A stretch of 64,000 nucleotides of DNA, from NCBI GenBank assembly GCA_037157565.1, contig JAZHRO010000002.1, forward strand, positions 31,206,501-31,270,500, in the 5' to 3' direction. This DNA comes from Thalassia testudinum. Its lineage: Eukaryota; Streptophyta; Magnoliopsida; Alismatales; Hydrocharitaceae. A model generated the notes under the pieces. The model had not been told where the DNA came from, made no database searches, and saw only the letters and a list, made by a program, of their open reading frames with translations. Position 1 is the stretch's first letter, and every line of letters starts with the position of its first letter. The position numbers and the translations under genes were made by a program. This document shows, one piece after another, positions 56,021 to 64,000 of this stretch.

Positions 56021-56322
56021 TGCGGGAATTCGAAGGCAGAAAGGAGCACGGATTAAATTCAACCGTAGATCCGCACTTGGATGGTGGCGATAGCGCCACG
56101 CGGCGCGCCCTCAGGTGGCGATCGACCACGTACGTGTGCACACCAGACGACGACACTCGTGCGCACCGCACTCAAGGCGCGATCCAAGCATGCCCAGGCG
56201 AGGATCTCAGCCGTCCGATCTTCGATCGAACGGCTCTCATGCCACGCCCATGAATAGAGCGCGAAGAAGAACGGTGCGGGAGTGCGACCGGCGGGTTGGG
56301 GGCTTCACCGACGCTTTTGGAA

Positions 56323-56357
56323 GGGTTTTAGTGACGTCTTAGACGTCACTAAAACCC
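56323..56357 (+). promoter_or_regulatory. TGACGTC palindrome in E 3' LTR
   Basis: GGGTTTTAGTGACGTCT and its exact reverse complement flank a single T. It ends 35 nt before the TATA-like box. Two TGACGTC cores are inverted. The 5' LTR has the shorter TTTTAGCGA/TCGCTAAAA version. Confidence 0.65.
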
Positions 56358-56916
56358 ATTCTTCTTTGAGAAAGCCCTTTCCCTATTTAAACCCCCTCCA
56401 ACCACTCATTCAAGGCATTCACTTCCCTTGCAACTACTCTACCCATCTCTTAGCTAGCTTTAGGCCCTCTTGTAATCGCCGGAGACAACGAGCCACCAAC
56501 GGAGCCTTCTCCACCACCATGGCTGCCTTGCTGCTCTCCCTCTCTCTCTCTTCCTCTCTTTTAAGCTTTCCTTTACTTATGTTTAAGCATGTATCTAATG
56601 TTGTAATCTGTGAACTAAAGCTGCATGATTAATGAAGTTATTTTCCATTCAGTTGTTTATTTTATTTCCTATCCAAGTTGCATGTTAAACAAAGAAACGA
56701 CTCTAACCCTAGTCTCTCTCTCTCTTGCTTTTCAACCGCGGCTTTTTGCAAGCAAAACTCCGCGATTTCCATGACAACAAGTGATAAGAAAAATACGATT
56801 TTCACGCCTCCCTGAGACCGACACTCAGATTCACATCCATTTCTTTACTTTAAAACCGGCGTTGCAAGTGAGAACTATAACGACACTTCTAAACACACAT
56901 GCACGAGTGCACGTCA

Positions 56917-57668
56917 CCTCATAACACGTGTCCCCCCAACAGGTGCCTGAGCGGGTTCTGACATTGGCTCTCCTGAAGGTGGTTCATCCTGGGAATCATC
57001 CCATGACTGAACTAAAGCAACCACAAATCTCATCCTCAATTTCGCTAACTTCACAAGTAGAAACTCTCCCAGGTTCTTATCCTTAACATCCTGGAGCCAA
57101 TCCAACAAATACTTATTCAAATCATCAATCATTTCAATCAAGGGCTCCAATCTTTCAATGCAAGGTGTTGGTTGAACTTCTAAAGTTTGTATGATATTCT
57201 TCAAGTTAGCCAAAACCTTATCTTGAACCTGATTAACCTGAACCAAATGAGTTGGTTTAGGGTTGGGCAGGTTTGGGATCAGTGCAGAGGAGTTAACGAA
57301 TTGAGATTCGTTATACCCTTCCTGATAATAGGTCATTTCAGATTGTTCAAAAGGTGGTGATGACCTAAAGGAAATCTAATTAGATGATGGGTAAGGATCG
57401 GTGTATCCTTCTTGATTGTAGATTGTATTAGGTTGTCCATGAAAGGTAGGCGATCTATAATCAATGTGGCTCCGAGAAGGATAGAAATCACAATCATAGT
57501 GTTCAGGTTAGACCCTAAACATGGAGGTCCGGAACTGTATCCCCAATCCGAGTTATCCCAGCTAACTAATGGTTGATTACAGTACGAGTCGGGATAATCG
57601 TCATGTTGAGGATAATTCAAAACAAAAGGGAAAGAGAGGGAATGCATATAATATGTGGAAGGATTCAT
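56917..57668 (-). pseudogene. Orphan ORF of the A family, copy A3, N-terminal part
   Basis: Starts at the ATG at 57668 (MNPSTYYMHS). CAA stands where A and A2 have stops, so the N-terminus is open here through DWGYSSGPPCLGSN. A frameshift follows, and the helical region (57336 down: LANLKNIIQTLE, LRMRFVVALVQSWDD) runs through QDEPPSGEPMSEPAQAP. This copy shows that the two halves are one frame. One C is missing from a C run near 56932, and E interrupts just beyond. Confidence 0.65.
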
Positions 57669-58825
57669 GATAAACGAGAGAAAGAAAGGTGCCCTGCAAT
57701 ACAAGCAATCAAACCTGTCCTTAAGTGGGCTAGCCTAAAGACCTACAGACTCCCACAACCCATCTTGAGATAAAGGAACGATTTGATCTACTTTTATTTG
57801 TTCAATCCAACTAGTTAGAAGGAGGGACTGGGGAGAAGGTTCTTCCTTCAACTTGCACCTCCGGTTCCTAGTGTACCCCCTAGCCACGATCGTTTGATTC
57901 TGCTCCCCTAGCTAGACATTAGATTGAACAGTAGAAATATACTAATTGAAAATAATCTCGTTCTGGGCTCTGAAGAGCGAGTCGAATCCTTAAGGCCAAC
58001 GTCTACTCTATTTTATTTAGGGCTAGGTTTGAATGTGCTTTGGAATGTGATGGGCCCTTTATCTGGGTTGTGCCCTTAATGATTGATTGATGTGTGTGTG
58101 CATGCACAACCAGTGGTTTTCAAGCAAGATTATTTTTGATGCGGTGAATTTTAAGGTTCAAATCTTGCTTGGTAGCTTTTAGGATTCAACTTTAGGTATT
58201 TTTAAACAAGTTTTGTTGGCACACCAGGTTTTCAAAGCACAGGTGAAGATGTTTTCCTTTAAAACTTAAAAGAATGTGGAGTGCCTGGTAAATTTCTAAG
58301 AGTTGAACCTAATCAGCAGCTACTTGATGAGTTGATTTTAATTGAAGTGGTGCGGCCCAATCAACTCAAACAATTGGCCTGTTGCACCACTTAATTAGGC
58401 ACACAAATGATTTCCTAATCTGATTTCTACTCAATTACATGTTTTGATGTGTGTACCGGCTCCAAAGATCGATTTACCGGTTGAGTTTGAAAATTAGATG
58501 AGGTTGTGTACCTCTGTGAGATTTTTTTTATTTTTCTTTTTAATTATGGAGGTTGAGGTGGTTGTGGGTGTCAAACAAACAAAACTAACCTTAGAGTTTA
58601 TAAGAACACCTAGGTTGATTAATGTTTGTGTTATTATGTGGTGAAATGAAAACTAATGGGTAGGAGGTGGGGGATAACTTACAGAACCTTCAACAGCACT
58701 TTACTCCAATCTACCTCTTTTGCTCGTCTCAAAAGAGTACCTGTAATCACAATAAGAAAGGAGAGAAGTGAGGTAAATGATTCGTAAGTTGGAAAACGTG
58801 AAAAAGAAAATTAAAGAGCATCACC
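57669..58825 (-). other. A3 5' leader
   Basis: Non-coding leader with the conserved box at about 57815-57920 (GAAGGAAGAACCTTC). Matches the A and A2 leaders throughout. Confidence 0.6.
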
Positions 58826-58843
58826 TCCCCGGCAACGGTGCCA
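58826..58843 (-). other. Primer-binding site of A3
   Basis: The minus strand reads TGGCACCGTTGCCGGGGA, one difference from the tRNA-Asp form, three bases from the LTR. Confidence 0.85.
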
Positions 58844-59693
58844 AAATGTTGAAGCTACAAATTGCTATGCTAACGTATTTGGTTTTGAAAAACCTGTCGT
58901 CGTAGTATGAAAGCGAAGAACCCATGTTCAACAAATCAAATTTATACCGGAATAGAAATCCTGGGTCGAACTCAAGGAGGCGGACGTTTGATTTAAAAAC
59001 TCACGTTTGTTTTATTTGTCACGAAGTAGAATAATTGATTAGAAACTATCTATCTATTTACAATAAATAGAAGAGAGAGAGAATGAGAGAGAGAGATAAT
59101 ATTACAAACAAAAAAATCAAAAAGAGATGTAGAATGAATATGGAATTCATTATCAGAAGGATTGTTCATTAAACATTACGACTAAAAAGGGGGAAAATGA
59201 TTACACTAGAAAGCAGTAAATCAACTCTAGAAAGTAGTAAATCTATTCCAGAAAGCAGTAAAAAGAATGGGGAGAGAGATATCCTCCTCGACAGTCGCTT
59301 GGAGGATGAGCCGGACAGGACGACTCCTGGCCGATGGGGAACGGAGGAGGACGAAGAAGGATGAAGCGAGAAGAATGGGAATGGGATAGCACGTTGTCGT
59401 CGTCGTGGGATTTGCTTCCGAAAGGGGGACGAAAATTTGACTTTATCTCTAGAGAAGCATCTCAGGTGTGGGACAAGCTTCTCTTGAGCTTTGGAGAGGG
59501 AGAGAAGAGAAGGAAGGGATGAGAATTTCGTGTGAAGGGGGTCTCCTTCTATAGTTGCAAGGAGTGAGGGCAATTTGGTCATTTTAATTTGAAAAACATT
59601 AAATCAGGGGTCTTTAGTGACGGATAAAACCATCGCTAAAGCCCCATCGTGGGCGTAGTGGGGCGGCTGCTCGCGCACTCGCTCGCCTCCTGC

Positions 59694-59742
59694 ATTGGTA
59701 GAACGTGGAGTGCACGTAACGTGCACTCCACGTTCTACCAAT
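59694..59742. repeat. 49-nt perfect palindrome in A3 5' LTR
   Basis: Two 24-nt arms starting ATTGGTAGAACG and ending CGTTCTACCAAT flank one A at 59718. The sister LTR near 42815-42840 has only the right-hand version (ACGCTCCACGTTCTGC). Confidence 0.85.
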
Positions 59743-59887
59743 CATGATCAGACGGCTTAACTTGTGCCTCGTAGCGCCTCCTCTACGCGCAATGCCCGCG
59801 TACCGTGCACTCCACGTTCTACCAATCATGATCAGACGGCTTAACTTGTGCCTCGTAGCGCCTCCTCTACGCGCAATGCCCGCGTAC
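59720..59887. repeat. 84-bp tandem duplication in A3 5' LTR
   Basis: Units 59720-59803 and 59804-59887 appear identical and both start CGTGCACTCCACG. The sister LTR has one copy. Identity implies a recent event or an assembly artefact. Confidence 0.88.
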
Positions 59888-60125
59888 GATCTCACGTGAG
59901 GTGCACGTGTACAATAGCATGTGGGCGCTATCGAGCGTCTGCAGCTGCTCGATCCTCTCCTTGTGACTCGATCGCACGCTGCTTGCTCGCGTAAGTGCGT
60001 TCACCCGCTGTGCTACAGCGGCGCTTGTGTCACGGAGAAGAATTTGTGCGCGCGCGATAAAGACCATTAGATCAAGATCCAACGGTCAAGGCAGCTTCTT
60101 CAGGTGCGGCTCAGAGGATGGGCGT

Positions 60126-60189
60126 GCTGGTTGGGCGCAATCTCAACCGTTGGATCTTGATCCAACGGCTGAGATTGCGCCCAACCAGC
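60126..60189. repeat. 64-nt near-perfect palindrome in A3 5' LTR
   Basis: The arms start GCTGGTTGGGCGCAATCTCA and end at the mirrored GCGCCCAACCAGC, centred on TT at 60157-60158, with one mismatch. The sister LTR near 43157-43205 has only the inner TTGGATC/GATCCAA part. Confidence 0.85.
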
Positions 60190-60646
60190 TGGCCGTCCAT
60201 CCTCTGGATGATGTAGATGGTGCCACGATTGTCGGATTGAGTCAATTTTCACATCGTTAGGCTGCGATCGTCGATTCGAATCCATCCGTGTGGTCGGATT
60301 TGTCATTTGAAGTGCGGATTCAACCATCTTGGCCCTTGATCTTCTAGGATTCCCCTGTCTCTATCTGATGCTACAGATGTTTGATTAGAGCGATCTTGGA
60401 GTCGTTGAACTCCAATCATTGCCCTCGTCACATCTGTACGGTTGGATCTTCGATCCAAGGCCCCGATAAAAATTTTGCCCTATCCCTGAATATAAAAGGA
60501 GACAATTAACCTCCATTTTATTCAAACTAATCTAAATGCAAGATGATGCATGTTATGCAATATTTATAGTATGCAATGCAATCCTATGCTTAAGAACATG
60601 CATAAATAGACATCTTAAGTAGTGTAAACATGTTTACATCAAGGAC

Positions 60647-61711
60647 CAATGCCTTGCGACGGGCGATTACCACTTTCGCCTAGCAGTCGGGGGAACCATT
60701 TCATGGTGCCTGGGAGTGATTCCAGGAACTTTTAAGGAAGTGTCCACACCACGAGGTGCCGAAATGGCAACTCATGTAGATTTTCTATCATGGGTTGGTT
60801 GAGCAACTCCGTAATCACGTGGATGCCTCCTGCTAAGGTAATTTCCTCAACAGGGATGCAGATAGTGCATACGACCTGTTTGAGGAAATGAGTGAGAACT
60901 CAATTAATCACGCCTCCATGGATGCATTCAACCGTTCCCAACAACCTAGGTCAAGTGCTATTGAGATCCAGGATTCTCATTCATTTGACATGGAATTAAT
61001 TTGTAATAAACTGGATAAAATGGACCTGGTTGCTAAGAAAATGGAAGAATGGATGTCTGGGAATTTAGGAAACACTTCTATACCCACTCAATCCTAGAAT
61101 TCGGGATTCCATTCCTCACGAGCTCCCATGGGGCGGGAATTCGTGAACCAACTTGATTAGGCTCAACCTGTGAGCCTGGATTTCTCAGAACCATATGGGT
61201 TCCAAACTGGGGCCTTTGATCCCAGTTTCTCTAATCCTTCCTCTCCATCCTCATTTTATGAGGATGCACATGCAATGAAGGAGAATGTTAGGTCCAATCC
61301 GTATTCCAACACTTATAACTCGGGATGGAGGAACCACCCTAACTTCTGGAAAAATCAAGGGCAATAGACCTAATCTCGACCCAGCAACTATGCATCTCAA
61401 AAACCTATGGGTCAGGGTCAAGTATACCCCAGTTGCCCTCGAGACCGGTTAATCAGCCATCTTGGAATGCCCAACAATCCACAGGGCAGGCTGATTTAAA
61501 CCGGTAGATGGTGGAAATGCAAGGGTCCATGCTTCAGCTTATGCAACAAATGAAGACATCCTTGGATAACTTGCAATCTGAATTAATTGCTAACATCCGA
61601 CAACCCATATCTCTACCATCTCAACCTATACCCAACCCGTGCAATGTGCAAAATCAGGGCAATAGTGCCTAAGGGTACAAGAATCAAAGGGACTCACACG
61701 CACATTCTCAG
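60647..61711 (+). pseudogene. gag: F gag, second part
   Basis: Continues 41501-41958 after A3, with signatures TNALRRAITTF, EPFHGAWE, LLRKCPHHEVPKWQL, FYHGLVEQLRNHVDASC, FEEMSENSINHASM, and NPYSNTYNSGWRNHPNF, matching E gag closely. Several stops (TAG, TGA, TAA) replace Gln/Arg codons. A Gln-rich C-terminus follows at 61500-61650. Confidence 0.85.
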
Positions 61712-62686
61712 GTGGTTGAGCAGGGTCCCTCATCTTCTTCTTCCTCTAGTTACATGACTAACCAAGGACCTACAATCTTCACTAGCCCACCTCAAGACCC
61801 AAACCCGTATGCCTTTGCAAACTCTGTCACCTTGAGAAGTGGAAAGCAAATCCGGGACCTTAAATTTCCCTCTAGATGCCAAAACCCTAGGGAGCTTGAG
61901 AGAGAAGAGGAGATTGAAAAAGACAATAAGTCCCAAGGATCGAAAATTGAAAATTCCACCCATATCCCATTCCTTGAGGCCCTATTGAAAACTAAGAAGA
62001 AGAAAACCCTAGATAGCAACGAGGAGCTTCTGGATTTATTCAAGAGTGTAGAGATCAATATTTTGCTCCTTGATGCTATTAAGCACATCTGGCTTATGCT
62101 AAATTTTTGAAAGAACTATGTACCCAAAAGCGTAAATCGAGAGAACCCACTCCGAGGAAGGTGATTCTCTCCGAGCAGGCAAGTTCTGTGATCCTGCATC
62201 ACCTTCCTCAAAAGAAGAAAGATCCAGGTGCCCCCTTGATCTCACGCATTATTGGGGAATACACTTTTGATAGGGCACTATTGATCTAGGTGCATCTATC
62301 AACCTAATCTCGACTTCTCTTTATGAGAGGTTTGGGTTAGGTGAACTCAGGCCAACCTCAGTAACGCTACAATTAGTGGACCGATCAGTCACCACACTGA
62401 GAGGCGTTATTGAGGATGTAATTGTCAAGGTCAAGAATTTCTATTTTCCTGTAGATTTCCTCATCCTTGACATGGATGTACCTAATGATTTGAGGAACAT
62501 GCCCATCATTCTGGGGTGTCTGTTCCTAGCTACCACCAAGGCCAACATAAACTGTGAAAACGATGGTATGGAGATCGCCTTTGGGGATAAGAAATTAACT
62601 CTGGATATTTTTAAGGCGATAAGAGGATTTAACGATTGTGGATTCATTGAGGAGCTTGAGGATTAGGATCTTGAAACTTGTATGAC
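61712..62686 (+). pseudogene. pr: F gag C-terminus and protease
   Basis: SVTLRSGKQ near 61825 marks the gag-protease linker. The protease region has VILSEQASSVI, PGAPLISRIIGEYTFD and the DLGASINLIS motif, followed by VDRSVTTLRGVIEDVIV and FPVDFLILDMDV. A one-base loss just before the catalytic Asp (near 62280) shifts the frame, with another shift near 62100. A TAG at 62664 and then unrelated sequence end it. It would have been a retropepsin, now inactive. Confidence 0.82.
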
Positions 62687-64000
62687 TGATTAGCCCATAT
62701 TTGTGGGCTATTTAAGTATTTAAGTGCCTAGACATTAAGTTAATTCTAACATTTATTTAGCATGCATTAGGATGTAAATAGATTAATTCATATTTTGATT
62801 TAATTGCATAATTCATGCATTGCATTCATAACTAAATGCATTTAGAATTAACTTAGAATTGCATTCATTTAATTAGTTAACCAATTAGGTGCATTGCATG
62901 CATTGTTTTAATTTAACACAGAAGTTAAGGGCTTATGTATAAATAACAATAATATTTTATTCTTTTATTCTTTTTTCTCCTTTACACAGGTAACTCCTCC
63001 GGCTTCGACTTTGCCTCCTCCTCCTACGCATCACATTTATGCTACAGCATTTTGAATTTGAAATGATGGCCGTGGCCACAAAAGGAGGAGGGAGAGCTGC
63101 CATGCTCTGGGAGACACCGCCCCACTCCACCACCGTGTGCACCATTCCACCACCGTGGTCTCCAAGGCCGAGCTCCACCACACCGTGGGCCGGCGAGGTG
63201 ACAGCTTGCCATGCCAAGTCAGTGGACTCGTGCCAACACCGTGAGTGTGTGTCCCTGATGGCCACACTTCCATCACCGTGCCTCACCAGAATCAACATCA
63301 CCACCTTCACCTCCATCACCAGCAACCACCACCGCAACCGCCGCAACTCCATGCCCTGCATCTTCATCTCCCCTGTCAGTTAAGACATTCGAGAAGTTTC
63401 TCGGACGTCTGAAGCTTGGCCCCATATCTTCTTCTTCTTGCTTCTTCTTCCTCTATTTCCCTTCACTTTAAAAACAAACCCAAAAACCTCGCCACTTCCA
63501 CGTGCAGCTCTCAACTGCTGCACCGCAACCACCTTCAGCCCAATCAAGTGCGCCACCGCACTTCCATCCTCTAGCACATCCACATCCGCACGCACACGCA
63601 CCAGCTGCAGTGCTGCCCAATCGCGCGTTGCACCGCCTGCAGCACGCACAACACGTAGCATCTCACGTCCCTCTCCTTCCGTGCCTTAGCCACCGCTCGC
63701 ACATCCAGCCAGTGCGCCTAAGCCCCTGTCGCACACCTGCAGGCTTGCATGCCCACTTCCAGCCCTCGCGCACCTCCGTGCGTGCGCCTGCACTTCGCCG
63801 TGCCACCGCCTGCAGCACCGGTCGCACCTGCAGCGTGCAGCAGCAAATGCACTCCGCCTGCACCTCACCTTGCACGGCCTGTAGCAGTACGTGTCCTCCA
63901 GCAGTGCCACACTCTGCACGCGTGTAGTCCAACGCGTGCGCCCGCTCACCAGGAGCCTTCCCGCGCTCCACACATAGCCAACAGCCACCGGAACCCACCT
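62687..64000 (+). other. Unassigned sequence, possible start of another LTR
   Basis: F-like sequence ends here with TGATTAGCCC, a plausible LTR start, followed by an AT-rich part with TTAATT and ATGCAT repeats (62740-62910), a TATA-like TATAAATA near 62938, and TTTACACAGGTAACTCC near 62983. The rest (63060-64000) is GC-rich with CACCGCAACC-type sequence. Open frames at 63438-63927 are Pro/His/Ala-rich from composition. I recognise no domain, and the other end is outside the window. Confidence 0.35.

Larger units (their letters stand above)
45989..56916 (+). mobile_element. Element E: near-complete autonomous Athila-like element, plus strand
   Basis: 10.9 kb, with LTRs at 45989-47374 and 55522-56916, a perfect tRNA-Asp primer-binding site, gag, protease, RT, RNase H and integrase, 3' non-coding boxes and a polypurine tract. 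The target duplication is CCTCG (45984-45988) versus CCTCA (56917-56921); homologues A and A2 show CCTCA and CCTCG at this site. It is the only element in the window with all expected domains, though pol holds six in-frame stops. Confidence 0.95.
55522..56916 (+). repeat. 3' LTR of E
   Basis: It runs from TGATAACACTGCATATGG to GTGCACGTCA. Sister of 45989-47374 with scattered substitutions. It contains the tRNA-like segment (55955-56020, A box TGGCGTAGTGG, B box GGTTCGAGCC) and a 35-nt palindrome (56323-56357) with 17-nt arms. Confidence 0.93.
41959..60641 (-). mobile_element. Element A3: non-autonomous LTR element split by E, minus strand
   Basis: Third member of the A family. LTRs are at 41959-43734 (3') and 58847-60641 (5'). 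The target duplication is AGGAT (41954-41958) versus AGGAC (60642-60646); uninterrupted gag predicts AGGAC, so the left copy has mutated. E is inserted inside the orphan ORF (45989-56916). Without E the element is about 7.75 kb, the same as A and A2. Confidence 0.93.
58847..60641 (-). repeat. 5' LTR of A3
   Basis: It runs from TGTTGAAGCTAC to TTTACATCA. It has a TATA-like box near 59548, a decayed CTTTAGTGACGG palindrome (59612-59641) and a tRNA-like segment (59965-60030). It differs from its sister by two new long palindromes (59694-59742 and 60126-60189) and an 84-bp tandem duplication (59720-59887). Confidence 0.92.
38673..62686 (+). mobile_element. Element F: truncated 5' LTR, leader, gag and protease, plus strand
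   Basis: F's LTR lacks its first several hundred bases (left edge 38673). The primer-binding site, leader and gag start follow. Gag is cut at 41958 and resumes at 60647 after A3. The protease follows and the element ends near 62686 where unrelated sequence starts. RT and integrase are absent. Confidence 0.82.

Noticed and set aside
63438..63998. Overlapping open frames on both strands near the window end
   Set aside because: GC-rich CACC/GCAC composition gives Pro/His/Ala-rich translations on every frame; no motif.

Overview
This window is plant nuclear heterochromatin built almost entirely from nested LTR retrotransposons of the Ty3/Gypsy superfamily. The coding parts look Athila-like: the reverse transcriptase carries FMDD, the integrase has an HHCC zinc finger and a D,D35E core, the primer-binding sites match plant tRNA-Asp, and conserved non-coding boxes follow pol. 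No host gene, rRNA, functional tRNA or CRISPR array is visible. The species cannot be named from the sequence.

Layout, outermost first. H (+) is a host element: 5' LTR pieces 7089-7768 and 15603-16196, leader, then gag broken at 18307. Two elements sit in H's LTR. P (+, 1-7088) shows pol, 3' non-coding region and 3' LTR. A (-, 7769-15597, target duplication CTTGG) is complete. D (+) enters H's gag at 18308. Its 5' LTR (18308-19600 and 27385-27856) is split by A2 (-, 19601-27379, ATGAC) and its leader is broken at 29135. Next come C (-, 29136 to about 30935) and G (-, about 30935-38672), joined by a deletion. G's gag holds a solo LTR B+ (31053-35523, GGATG), which itself holds a reversed solo LTR B- (32429-34638, CCCAC). 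F (+) follows: truncated 5' LTR 38673-40165, leader, and gag/protease split at 41958/60647 by A3 (-, 41959-60641, AGGAY). A3 is in turn split by E (+, 45989-56916, CCTCR), the most complete autonomous element, with both LTRs, gag, protease, RT, RNase H and integrase. From 62687 F is replaced by an unidentified sequence.

The most interesting content is the A family (A, A2, A3). These are 7.8 kb elements with no gag or pol, all sharing one uncharacterised reading frame of about 490 codons. Their primer-binding site, leader box, post-coding box, central polypurine tract, paired 3' stem-loops and 3' polypurine tract resemble those of the autonomous element E. This suggests that an E-like element supplies proteins in trans.

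The LTRs carry further unexplained structure: tRNA-like A-box/B-box segments in U3, a TGACG inverted palindrome just upstream of most TATA boxes with compensatory changes, serial hairpins in the P promoter, and recent palindromes plus an 84-bp tandem duplication in one A3 LTR. Every coding region is decayed. Ages, identities and selection were judged by eye, because no alignment could be run.
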